A stretch of DNA of 63,196 nt, from contig JASJCN010000010.1 in assembly GCA_030065975.1 (NCBI GenBank), forward strand, positions 1-63,196, given 5' to 3'. Of this stretch, positions 17,428 through 25,679 are shown piece after piece. The stretch comes from Myxococcota bacterium. GTDB lineage: Bacteria; Myxococcota_A; UBA9160; UBA6930. A program made the translations under genes and the position numbers. Position 1 is the stretch's first letter; the number at the start of each line of letters is the position of its first letter. The notes beneath the pieces are model-generated. The model ran no database searches and had not been told where the DNA came from. It saw nothing but the letters and a program-made list of their open reading frames with translations.

Positions 17428-20009
17428 TCCCAGTCGACGTTCAGGTCGATCTCGACGTCGACGCTCTTCTCGGAGGTGCCGGTCTCGGCGTCGCCCAGAT
17501 CGTCTTCGCCGGAGCCGTCGTCGTCTTCGGACTCCTCCGACGAGGCGGAGTCGGCCGCCGCGTCCGAGTTCCCGTGCGAAGTCGCGTCCTGAGTCGCCGG
17601 GTCCGCTCCGGCATCGGACTCGCCCGGCTCGTCCGCCTCGGCCTCCGAGCTCTCGCTCGTCGGCGTCGATGCTTCGATGGTCTCGGGGGCCGGAGCCTCG
17701 GGTGACACCGCTGCAGCGGCAGCAGCAGCGGGTGCCGCAGCGGCCACCGTTCCCGCGGCGGGGGCGGCGGCGGAGGGAGCGGCCTCGGCCTCGTCCTCCG
17801 GGGTCGCCGGCGGGTCGACCTCGGGCATGGACTCGAAGGCCTCGCGGATGCGCTCGAAGAGACGCTCGAAGCGCGGCCGGGTCGGGCCGGCGAGCAGGGC
17901 GCCCACGTTGCGCTCGCTGCCGTTGGCGATGAACTTGGCCGGCCGCGAGCGCTGGAACAGCACGCCCAGCGCCCCCATCGCGGACTCGTAGCGGGCCACC
18001 TGGTTCGGGATCGAGGCATCGAACTCGGGCTCGCGACCCGCGAGCTCGTCGCCGTAGGCCACACGCATGAAGCGCTCGTAGGTGGTCGGATCGATCAGGT
18101 CCTCGATCTCGAAGCGGCCGGAGGGCGTGTCCTCGTGCGCCGAGCCCACGTGCACGTAGGCGTGCATCGCGCGCTTGGGGAGCTCGCCCAGGGCGGCCTC
18201 GACCTCGGCCGGCGGGCGGCTGCCCACCACCACGATCGGGTGCTCGTTCCCCTGACGCGCCAGGCGGGCCAGGATGCCGAGGTAGGCCGCGCCGCCGGCG
18301 GGCACCGGCACGATGTCGTTGGGAAGGCCGGCTCGGCCATCGTTCACCAGGTGCTCGGAGGTGGCGCGCAGGTACCAGAGGTCGGAGACGTTCTCGACCA
18401 GGATCATGGGGCCGTCTCCGACGAGACCGCGGATCATCTGCTCGGCCGCGGCCTCGAGGGTGTGCGTCACGACCAGCGGCTCGGGATCCGGCGTCTCCTC
18501 CGTGGCGGCCTGGAAGAGCGCGTCGACCAGCTCGTCGTCGTCGGCCTCGACCGGCGGCGCCGTGAGGTCGCCATCGGCCGACTCGCTGGCCGCGGCCTCC
18601 GCGGGCGCGGTCTGCGGAGCCGCCGCCGGCGCGGCCAGTGCGTCCGGCCCGACATCCGGCCCGGCATCCGGCCCGACATTCCGGAGGAAGCCCGCCGCCG
18701 CCGGTGCGACGCGGGTTCCGCCCTCGGCCTCGTAGGACACGGCGAGCACCGCGGCGTTGGGGCCGCTCGGCTGGAGCGCGGGGGCCTGGGTCGTGAGCAC
18801 GGTGGGCGACTCGAGCTCGCACAGGTACTGCACGAGATCCCGCTGTCCGACGGGATGCAGCTGCAGGCCCGGCTCGTCGAGCAGCAGGAGCGCGTTGCCT
18901 CCGTCCTCGTCGTGGGAGGCGGAGAGGATCACGAAGAAGGAGAAGAACCAGCGGAAGCCCTGGCTGCGCTGGTTCAGGTTGACCTCGATGTCCGAGAAGT
19001 CGGTCGGGTCGCACACCAGGGTGTTGAGCTGGTCGCCGTCGAGGTGGAAGCGCACCTTGAGCGGGCGGTCCCGCCACAGCTTGCGGATCTTGCGCGTGAC
19101 GGCGCCACCCGCCTGGCTCACGGCCTGGCGGCGAAGCTCGCTGTCGCCCGAGAGGATCTCCTCCAGCACGGTGTCGTCGATGCCGGCCATCTGGAGCAGG
19201 AGGCCGAACTCGAAGTCGCCCTCCTGCAGGTTGCCCTCGCGGATGCGCTGCTGGAAGGCCCGCAGGTCCATCTGGCCATCGAGGTCCGGGACCTCGTCGA
19301 CGAAGACGAAGGAGGGCAGGCGGTCGATCACGAAGCGCTCGCCCGCAGTGCGGTCGGCCGAATCAGGGGCCCCCGGGTTCGCCAGCTCGCGCAGGTCGTC
19401 GAGGGCCTCGCGGGTCTCGTCCGTGACCTCGGTCCGGGTGAGCTTGGCGGCGGCATCGAGGTTCTCGACCGCCGTCTTCATCTCCTCCAACCAGGCGGCC
19501 TCGTCCTCGATGGGCTCTGCGCTGGACGTCGTGACGCGCCCGAGTGCGACCTCGAGGGGCGGCTGGTCGGCCGCGGCGGCCGCGAGGCTGGCCTCGATGC
19601 GACGCCCGAGCTCCTTGGCCCGCTCGCCCACGGACTGCGCGTCCTCGGCGGCCGGGAAGTGCACGCGGGGCGGCCCCGCATAGCATCGCGCGACCTCGAC
19701 CCAGGGAAGGGTCGCCGCTTCGGGCATGATGGCCGTCAGGTCGGCGCGCTCGCGCTGACTCAAGAGCCAGCGCGTCTCGACCACCGGAAGATCGTCGGCG
19801 TACTCGCTTCGCAGCCGGTCGGCCGGGAAGTCGCGCACGCGAGTGAAGACGGGCTCGAAGCTGGGTGCCGTCAGCTGGCTCAGAGCGGTCACCAGATTGG
19901 TCTTGCCGCTCTCGTTGTGTCCGACCAGGGCGGTGGTGTGGGCCAGGTCGATCCAACCGCTGTCGTGGATGTTGCGGAAGTGCGTGACCCGGAACTTGTC
20001 CAGCTTCAT
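17424..20009 (-). CDS. OLD-like AAA ATPase with degenerate Toprim-like region and acidic tail
   Basis: This is an 861-residue protein. The N-terminus F-R-V-T-H-F-R-N-I-H and Walker A G-H-N-E-S-G-K-T (residues 30-37) are typical of RecF/OLD-type ATPases. Walker B is L-L-L-L-D-E-P-G-L-Q-L-H (about 425). A long insertion carries alpha-helical sequence. After a Gly-Pro-Asp repeat linker, a Toprim-like start I-L-V-E-N-V-S-D (about 565) is seen. The later DxD acidic motif is replaced by I-V-V-V-G-S-R-P, so nuclease activity is doubtful. The last 150 residues are Ala/Glu/Asp/Ser-rich and strongly acidic. No helicase partner (as in Gabija) adjoins it. Its role may be in DNA repair or defence, unproven. 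Confidence 0.85.
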   Translation of the reverse strand: MKLDKFRVTHFRNIHDSGWIDLAHTTALVGHNESGKTNLVTALSQLTAPSFEPVFTRVRDFPADRLRSEYADDLPVVETRWLLSQRERADLTAIMPEAATLPWVEVARCYAGPPRVHFPAAEDAQSVGERAKELGRRIEASLAAAAADQPPLEVALGRVTTSSAEPIEDEAAWLEEMKTAVENLDAAAKLTRTEVTDETREALDDLRELANPGAPDSADRTAGERFVIDRLPSFVFVDEVPDLDGQMDLRAFQQRIREGNLQEGDFEFGLLLQMAGIDDTVLEEILSGDSELRRQAVSQAGGAVTRKIRKLWRDRPLKVRFHLDGDQLNTLVCDPTDFSDIEVNLNQRSQGFRWFFSFFVILSASHDEDGGNALLLLDEPGLQLHPVGQRDLVQYLCELESPTVLTTQAPALQPSGPNAAVLAVSYEAEGGTRVAPAAAGFLRNVGPDAGPDVGPDALAAPAAAPQTAPAEAAASESADGDLTAPPVEADDDELVDALFQAATEETPDPEPLVVTHTLEAAAEQMIRGLVGDGPMILVENVSDLWYLRATSEHLVNDGRAGLPNDIVPVPAGGAAYLGILARLARQGNEHPIVVVGSRPPAEVEAALGELPKRAMHAYVHVGSAHEDTPSGRFEIEDLIDPTTYERFMRVAYGDELAGREPEFDASIPNQVARYESAMGALGVLFQRSRPAKFIANGSERNVGALLAGPTRPRFERLFERIREAFESMPEVDPPATPEDEAEAAPSAAAPAAGTVAAAAPAAAAAAAVSPEAPAPETIEASTPTSESSEAEADEPGESDAGADPATQDATSHGNSDAAADSASSEESEDDDGSGEDDLGDAETGTSEKSVDVEIDLNVDWD
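18641..18680 (-). repeat. 12-nt tandem repeat, three copies, in frame
   Basis: Three units of (A/G)CATCCGGCCCG in plus orientation encode alternating Gly-Pro-Asp-Ala and Gly-Pro-Asp-Val inside the linker that separates the ATPase head from the Toprim-like half. Confidence 0.9.
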
Positions 20010-20270
20010 GTTTCCCTCGCTGTCGCGATCCGGCCGGGCGAGACCCGAGGGCGAACCGCATTCGATCGCAGGGAGACGCATCCCGAGCGGCTGTTGCCGC
20101 CAAGTTGCGCGTCCCAGAAGGTGGATCGGGCGGGAGGCGAGGGGGCTTGAGGGGAAGCTGCGACCGGCTCCCGGGCCCAGGCGGAGTGAGGGCGAAAGCC
20201 CGCATTTCCGCATCCCGTCCGCGGATTCCACGCGCCCGAGCGCGTCTCGCGCACCGCTAGTCTCCCGCTC
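20010..20270. promoter_or_regulatory. Divergent promoter region, ATPase / SprT-like
   Basis: 261 bp lie between two outward-facing starts. No gene is visible. Promoters for both genes are expected here; no clear operator or inverted repeat was found. Confidence 0.45.
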
Positions 20271-20771
20271 ATGGCGGCGGATGCTCCGGACGTGGGTGCC
20301 TGGCTGGCGAAGCTCGGCGCGTGCTGGGACGAGCCGGCTCTGGCGGCCCGGCTGCACGTCGCCCCGAGCCGCCGCATGACGCGGACGCTCGGCTGCTACG
20401 ACCTGCGGCGGCGCGAGATCCGCATCGCGGCGTGGCTGCTCGAGGCCCCCTCTTCGCGGGACGACCTGCGGCGCGAGGTGCTGTGTCACGAGGCGGCTCA
20501 CGCGGTGGTCCACGAGCGCCACGGCGAGGCCGCGCGGCCCCACGGAGCGGAGTGGCGCGCGCTCATGCGGCGCGCCGGCTACGCGCCGCGCGTGCGCATC
20601 CCGGGGATCGACGCGGGCGAGGCCGCGCGCCGCGCGGGGCGCGCCTTCGAGCACCGCTGCCCCGTCTGCGACAAGGCGCGGATCCTCTCCTCGCGTCAGC
20701 GGCGGCTTCGCTGCCGCGCCTGCGTCGAGTCGGGACGCAGCGGCGAGCTCGCGATCGCGCTCCTCTCCTAG
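20271..20771 (+). CDS. SprT-like zinc metalloprotease-fold protein
   Basis: This is a 166-residue protein with an SprT-like layout: H-E-A-A-H at residues 73-77 gives the zinc-binding HExxH, with a third histidine likely at H91 in P-H-G-A-E-W. A C-terminal zinc ribbon uses C130/C133 (R-C-P-V-C) and C148/C151 (R-C-R-A-C). SprT-family proteins resemble the DNA-protein crosslink protease Spartan; the bacterial substrate is not established. It lies divergent from the OLD-like ATPase, another DNA-transaction-type protein. Confidence 0.88.
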   Translation: MAADAPDVGAWLAKLGACWDEPALAARLHVAPSRRMTRTLGCYDLRRREIRIAAWLLEAPSSRDDLRREVLCHEAAHAVVHERHGEAARPHGAEWRALMRRAGYAPRVRIPGIDAGEAARRAGRAFEHRCPVCDKARILSSRQRRLRCRACVESGRSGELAIALLS

Positions 20772-20784
20772 GCCGCGTGTCCGC

Positions 20785-23700
20785 CTAGGCGCTCGCCGGC
20801 AGCGCGGCCGCCGGGGCCTCGCTTCGCTCTTCGCCCCGGCTGCGTCGTCGCTGGATCAGTACGAAGCCCGCCGGGACGAACACCGTCGCGAGGATCGTCG
20901 CGCCCGCGACGCCGCCGGCCAGCACGATGGCCAGAGGCGGCCAGAAGTCTCCTCCCACGAAGAGCAGGAGCGGCAGGAAGCCGCCGATGGTCGTGAAGGT
21001 CGTCGAGAGCACGTGGCGCCCGCAGCCGAGCACCGCATCGACGATGGCGTCGAGATCGCCCGCGCGCGCCGCCTCGTCGTCCCGGATCGCCGCCAGCACG
21101 ACGATCGAGTCGTTCAGGGCGACGCCGATCAGGCCGGCCGTGCCGAGGATGGAGTTGAAGCTGAAGGGGTAGCCGCTCACCCAAGTGGCCAGCAGCCCGA
21201 CGCCGGCCGAGAGGCCCGCGACCGAGAAGAGCAGCGCGGCCAGCGCGGCGCTCCGGAACGAGAGCACCACAGTCGCGACCATCAAGACGCCCAGCACCGG
21301 CGCATAGGTCAGCAGGCTCGAGACCGCTGCCGCCTGCTCCTCGGAGTCGCCGCCGACGCGCAGGGAGTAGCCGGCCGGCAGGCTGAAGCCCCCTTCTTCG
21401 AGGCTCTCCATCACGGCGTTGCTCACGTCGATGGGAAGCGAGCCCGCGCGCAGGAAGGCGCGGACCTGGTTGCAGCGCACGCCATCGCAGCGGGTGATGC
21501 CGCCGATCTCCGGGCGCAGCTCGAGCTCGCCGAGGGCCGAGAGCGGCAGCCAGTCGTTGCCGCCCGCGGCGAGCAGCTGGGTGTCCGCGACGCCGGCGCG
21601 ATCGCCGCGCTCGGCGTCCCGCGTGCGGATGCGCACCGGGAGCTCCTCGAAGCTCTCGACGACCGAGCCGCCGGTGCGTCCCTCGAGGCGTCCCTCGAGC
21701 TGGGCGGCCACGTCGCGCAGGGACAGGCCGGCGAGCCGGGCCTCGTCCTCGTCGACGTCGACCCACAGCTTGGGCTCGCCGCGCTCGAGGGTGGCCTGGG
21801 TGTGCAGCACCTCCGGCTGCTCGGTCAGACGCTGTCGGATCTCCTCGCCCAGCTCCTGGAGCGTGGCGAGCGCCGGGCCCCGCAGCTCGAGCTCGATCTC
21901 CGCCTCGACGGGTGGCCCCTGCCCGAACGAGCGCACCACCACCTGCGCTCCCGGTACCCGCGCGTCGATCTCGTCCTGGAGCACCGGAAGCAGGGCCTTC
22001 ACCTCCGCCGCCGTCCCGGTCTCGACCATGCCCCGGGCGTAGTAGGACGCGTCGTCCCGGCTCATCAGCAGGTTGTAGAAGACGCTCGGGAAGCTCCCGC
22101 CGAGCATCCAGGCCACGTGCTCCACCTCGTCGTGGCCGCGGATGACGTCCTCGATCTCGGCGACCGTACTGCGCGTCCGCTCCAGGGAGGCGTCCCGGGG
22201 GAGCCACACCTGCACGTCGAACATGTTGCGATCCACGGGCGGGAAGAACTGGCTTCCGAGGGTCGGCGCGAGCGCGAAGCCGAGCACCGGCAACGCCATG
22301 GCCACGGCGAGCCCGAGCGCCGGCCGCCGTAGGAGCTGGTGCAGGCCGCTGCGTGCTGCCGCGCTGAGCCGAGGGGACTGGATGCCGTGATGCCACCAGC
22401 GCGCCGGGCGCTCCCCGGGCTCGGGTCGCCGCAGCAGCAGACCGGCGAGCGCCGGCACGAGGGTCATGGCCACGACGAAGGACGCGATCAGCGCCAGGAT
22501 CACGGAGACCCCGATCGGCCCGACGAAGTCGCCGACGTTGCCGATCAAGAGGGGGATCGGCGCGAACGAGAGCAGGGTCGTGAGCGTCGAGGCCAGCAGC
22601 GGCGAGAACAGATGCGCCACCGACTGGGTGACGGCCGCGGGCCGATTGATCCCGCGCTGAAGCCGGGCGCTCACCTCGTCGACGACGACGATCGCGTTGT
22701 CGATCAGCAGTCCCAGCGCCATCATCATCCCGAAGATCGACATCTGCTGGAGCGTGCCGCCGCTCGCGAGCAGCGCGAAGAGCGCCAGGGCGACGCTGAT
22801 CGGAAGGGCTGCGCCGACGATCAGACCGGCGCGCAGGCCCATCGTGAGCAGCAGCACCACGACCACCACCGCCGCGCCGAGCACCAGGTTCTCGGCGAGG
22901 GTGCCGAGCCGCTCGACGGTGTAGTGGCTCTGGTCGAAGACGACGCGCAGATCGACCGGCCCGCCGACCTCGGCGCGGAAGCGGTCGGTGATGGCGCGCG
23001 CGCGCTCCGCCCAGGCGTCGGCCTGCTCCCGCGGCTCCATCCGCGCTGCGACGAAGATCGCGCGTCGGCCGTCGACCAGGCCGATCTCGGTGGTGGGCTC
23101 GCGCCAGCGCCGCGTGACCTCGGCCACGTCCCCGACCCGGACGAGAGAGCCGGAAAGCGCCCGGCGCAACGGGACCTCGCGCACGCGCTCGAGGGAGTCG
23201 AGCTCGCCTCGCACCTCGAGCACGAGATCGCTTCCGGGGCTGCGCAGGCGGCCGCTCGGTGTCTTCGCGTCGGCGGCGCGGAGCGCCTGGGCCACGTCCC
23301 GGGTGGTGAGGCCCAGGGCCGCGAGCTCCCGGTCGTCGACGAGGGCGGTGAGCTCCTCCTCCGGCTCGGCGTAGATGCGCACGAGCTCCGTTCCCGGAGC
23401 CGACCGCAGTCGATCGGCCAGATCCTCGGAGAGACGCGAGAGGATGCCCAGCTGACTCTCGTCCTCGGTGGTGAACGCGACGATCCAGGAGAAGGCGGTG
23501 GCGCCGCGCTTGTCGTCGAAGACCGGCGCGCTCGCCTCGGGCGGGAGCAGGGGCACCGCGGCCGCGACCTGGTCGCGGATCTCCGAGAAGACCTCGTCGG
23601 TGTCGTACACGTGGTCGTGCAGGGTGATCGCCACCACCGAGATCCCGGCCCGCGACGTCGAGTCGACCTCGCGGATCTCGGGGATCTCCTTCAGCTTCTC

Positions 23701-23910
23701 CTCGATCTTCTCGGAGACGAGGGCCTCCACGCGCTCGGGCGAGGCGCCGGGCAGCCGCGTCAGCACGATCGGCGCGCGCATGGTGATGCGCGGGTCCTCG
23801 GTGCGCGGCAGGGAGAACAGCGAGCTCACGCCCGCTGCCATCACGACCAGGAGCACCATCACCAGCAGGTGTCGGTTCTGCATGAGCGAGAGGGCGCCGC
23901 GCGAGATCAT
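20785..23910 (-). CDS. RND-family efflux permease (AcrB/HAE-like)
   Basis: This is a 1041-residue inner-membrane pump. The first membrane helix is at 12-32, followed by a large periplasmic porter region. Then comes a block of helices with M-A-L-G-L-L-I-D-N-A-I-V-V-V-D-E (TM4, carrying the proton-relay Asp) and a mirrored second half with a large loop and G-V-A-L-N-D-S-I-V-V-L. Length and the two-fold repeat match HAE-type RND transporters. The start overlaps the stop of the membrane-fusion gene (ATGA), so both are translated together. No TolC-like outer-membrane channel is encoded beside it. Confidence 0.94.
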   Translation of the reverse strand: MISRGALSLMQNRHLLVMVLLVVMAAGVSSLFSLPRTEDPRITMRAPIVLTRLPGASPERVEALVSEKIEEKLKEIPEIREVDSTSRAGISVVAITLHDHVYDTDEVFSEIRDQVAAAVPLLPPEASAPVFDDKRGATAFSWIVAFTTEDESQLGILSRLSEDLADRLRSAPGTELVRIYAEPEEELTALVDDRELAALGLTTRDVAQALRAADAKTPSGRLRSPGSDLVLEVRGELDSLERVREVPLRRALSGSLVRVGDVAEVTRRWREPTTEIGLVDGRRAIFVAARMEPREQADAWAERARAITDRFRAEVGGPVDLRVVFDQSHYTVERLGTLAENLVLGAAVVVVVLLLTMGLRAGLIVGAALPISVALALFALLASGGTLQQMSIFGMMMALGLLIDNAIVVVDEVSARLQRGINRPAAVTQSVAHLFSPLLASTLTTLLSFAPIPLLIGNVGDFVGPIGVSVILALIASFVVAMTLVPALAGLLLRRPEPGERPARWWHHGIQSPRLSAAARSGLHQLLRRPALGLAVAMALPVLGFALAPTLGSQFFPPVDRNMFDVQVWLPRDASLERTRSTVAEIEDVIRGHDEVEHVAWMLGGSFPSVFYNLLMSRDDASYYARGMVETGTAAEVKALLPVLQDEIDARVPGAQVVVRSFGQGPPVEAEIELELRGPALATLQELGEEIRQRLTEQPEVLHTQATLERGEPKLWVDVDEDEARLAGLSLRDVAAQLEGRLEGRTGGSVVESFEELPVRIRTRDAERGDRAGVADTQLLAAGGNDWLPLSALGELELRPEIGGITRCDGVRCNQVRAFLRAGSLPIDVSNAVMESLEEGGFSLPAGYSLRVGGDSEEQAAAVSSLLTYAPVLGVLMVATVVLSFRSAALAALLFSVAGLSAGVGLLATWVSGYPFSFNSILGTAGLIGVALNDSIVVLAAIRDDEAARAGDLDAIVDAVLGCGRHVLSTTFTTIGGFLPLLLFVGGDFWPPLAIVLAGGVAGATILATVFVPAGFVLIQRRRSRGEERSEAPAAALPASA

Positions 23911-25058
23911 CGGGAACCCTCCAGCCGGGCCGACGCGGTCGGGCTCTCGACGCTCGGGGAGAGGTGGACGAGCTGGCCGGGGACCAGACGGTGGACGCCT
24001 CGCTGGACCACCGGCTCGCCCTCCCGCAGCGCGCCCCGCACGTACACCCGCTCGCCGGCCTCGTGGAGCAGCTCCACGGGCCGGCGGTCGAGCCGCGCGT
24101 GGCCGTCCGCGTCGGGCGTGGCCACGTAGGCCACCCACAGCCCGCGGCTGCCCTCGGTGAGGGCCGCTCGGGGCAGCCAGAAGCCGGGCGCGTCCACCGG
24201 CTCGCGCCAGCGCAGCACCGCCAGATCGCCCTGGCGGATCCGCTGATCCGGCTCCTCGATCCGGGCGCGCACCGACACGGTCCGGGTGTCGCCGTGGCGC
24301 TCGGGGAGAACGGCCAGGACGCGTCCGGCGTAGGGGATCGCGTCGATCTCGAGGCTCACGCGCTCGCCGACCGAGAGCTCCGCCGCCACCGCGCGCGAGA
24401 CGCCCACGCGGACCTCGGCCCGGGCCGTCTCGAGCAGGCGCAAGATCGGCTCGCCTCCGCCGACGACCACGCCGGCGTCCACGTGACGTGCCGAGACCTC
24501 CCCCGCAAAGGGCGCGCGCAGCACCGACTTCGCAAGGTCGACGTCGACGCTCGCGATCTGGGCGCGGACGCGGGCCAGGGCGGCCGCGCGGGCAGCCGCC
24601 TCGAGGCGGGTGTCGTCGGCCTGCTGCGGAGCGATCACGTCCTCGTCGAGCAGGAAGCGCGCGCGTCCGTCGCGCAGCTCGGCGAGCTCGAGCAGCGATC
24701 GGGCCTCGACCCGGGCCGCCACCAGCTCGGCGCGGCGGGCGCGCAGGCGCTCGGTGTCGAGCTCTGCGACCGCGGCTCCGGCCTCGACCCGGTCGCCCTC
24801 GTCGATCAGGACCCGTGCCACCTTGCCGCCGAGCTCGAAGGAGAGATCCGAGGCCTGGGCGAACTCGACGCGACCGACGAAGCGCTGGCTCCGCTCGTAG
24901 CCGCTCTCGAGGGCCGCGCGCGCGGCGTCGACGCCGAGGGGCCGCCCGGGGGTGGGCTCGGGCTCGCTGGCCGCGAGGCGCCGTGCGCCGGCGATGCCGG
25001 CGGCGGTGAGGAGGACGAGGAGGATCGCGGTCCAGCGGCTCTTTAGATGCATATACAT
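23907..25058 (-). CDS. RND efflux membrane-fusion (periplasmic adaptor) protein
   Basis: This is a 383-residue protein (377 if the second ATG at 25052 is used). An N-terminal hydrophobic anchor at about 8-27 is followed by the lipoyl half-motif L-S-F-E-L-G-G-K-V-A-R-V-L-I-D-E-G-D-R-V. A coiled-coil hairpin (about 100-165) comes next, then the second lipoyl half (L-R-A-P-F-A-G-E-V) and a beta-barrel plus membrane-proximal domain. It couples the RND permease to an outer-membrane exit duct. A perfect palindrome at 25054-25063 overlaps its start region, as expected for repression by the MarR protein encoded just upstream. Confidence 0.93.
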   Translation of the reverse strand: MYMHLKSRWTAILLVLLTAAGIAGARRLAASEPEPTPGRPLGVDAARAALESGYERSQRFVGRVEFAQASDLSFELGGKVARVLIDEGDRVEAGAAVAELDTERLRARRAELVAARVEARSLLELAELRDGRARFLLDEDVIAPQQADDTRLEAAARAAALARVRAQIASVDVDLAKSVLRAPFAGEVSARHVDAGVVVGGGEPILRLLETARAEVRVGVSRAVAAELSVGERVSLEIDAIPYAGRVLAVLPERHGDTRTVSVRARIEEPDQRIRQGDLAVLRWREPVDAPGFWLPRAALTEGSRGLWVAYVATPDADGHARLDRRPVELLHEAGERVYVRGALREGEPVVQRGVHRLVPGQLVHLSPSVESPTASARLEGSR

Positions 25059-25063
25059 GTATT
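25054..25063. promoter_or_regulatory. Candidate MarR operator within efflux operon
   Basis: ATACATGTAT is a perfect 10-bp palindrome within a 19-bp A/T-rich stretch (gatgcatatacatgtatta) in otherwise GC-rich DNA. It overlaps the start codons of the membrane-fusion gene and shares TGCATAT with the palindrome upstream of marR. Confidence 0.5.
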
Positions 25064-25083
25064 AGCTCCGAAGAAACGATCGT

Positions 25084-25563
25084 CTAGGGCGCGCGTCGAG
25101 ACAGACTCTGGTCGGCGAGGGTCTTGAAGGCTTCGGCTCCGTCGGGCCCCAGGGCCTCTCGGGCCCGGGCCTGCGCCTTGCGCCAGAGCGGGATCGCCTC
25201 GTTGTAGAGGGCCGCGCCCGCGTCGGTCAGCCGCACGAGGCGAGCGCGCTCGTCGGCGGGGTCGGGCAGCATCTCCACCCACTCGTTGCGACGCAGCACG
25301 TCGACGATCCGCGACAGCGAGGAGGGCTCGAGGGCGATCATGTCGGCCACCTCGGAGAGGCGCGCCTCGCCCCGGGCGGCGATCGCCGTCATCACGTTCA
25401 TCTGGGTCGGCTTGAGCCCGAGGGGCCGGAGCGGCTCCTCGTAGAGGCTGGTGAGCGTCCGGCTCAGCGCGCGGACCCGGAACAGGAGGCACTCCCCGGC
25501 GGTCTGCCGGGCCGTGCGCTGGGCCTGCTCGCGGAGGTCGCGTCGCTTCTTCGGGGCTGCCAT
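25084..25563 (-). CDS. MarR-family transcriptional regulator
   Basis: This is a 159-residue protein. The core follows the MarR winged helix: L-K-P-T-Q-M-N-V-M-T-A-I, recognition helix around L-E-P-S-S-L-S-R-I-V-D-V-L, then the wing D-P-A-D-E-R-A-R-L-V-R-L-T-D-A-G. MarR proteins bind palindromes as dimers and release DNA on ligand binding. The gene is first in a minus-strand operon with the membrane-fusion and RND genes and has a perfect palindrome 15 bp before its ATG, so autoregulation together with the pump is likely. Confidence 0.93.
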   Translation of the reverse strand: MAAPKKRRDLREQAQRTARQTAGECLLFRVRALSRTLTSLYEEPLRPLGLKPTQMNVMTAIAARGEARLSEVADMIALEPSSLSRIVDVLRRNEWVEMLPDPADERARLVRLTDAGAALYNEAIPLWRKAQARAREALGPDGAEAFKTLADQSLSRRAP

Positions 25564-25577
25564 CGAGGCCGATTATA

Positions 25578-25589
25578 TTGCATATGCAA
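25578..25589. promoter_or_regulatory. Candidate MarR operator upstream of the efflux operon
   Basis: TTGCATATGCAA is a perfect 12-bp palindrome 15 bp upstream of the marR ATG, set in a local A/T-rich stretch that also contains a TATA-like sequence (gattatat). Position and symmetry fit a MarR dimer site overlapping the promoter. Confidence 0.6.
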
Positions 25590-25679
25590 GTGGGCGCAAG
25601 CCGGCGCACGGAGGCCCCCGGGGCGCTTGGCCCCTCTTCCCCGCGCGATTACCCTCCTCGGGCGCCCCACGGAGACCCC

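Noticed and set aside
17424-20771. Gabija-type defence system
   Set aside because: The ATPase is OLD-like, but there is no UvrD-type helicase next to it and the Toprim acidic motif is altered. The neighbour is an SprT-like protein.
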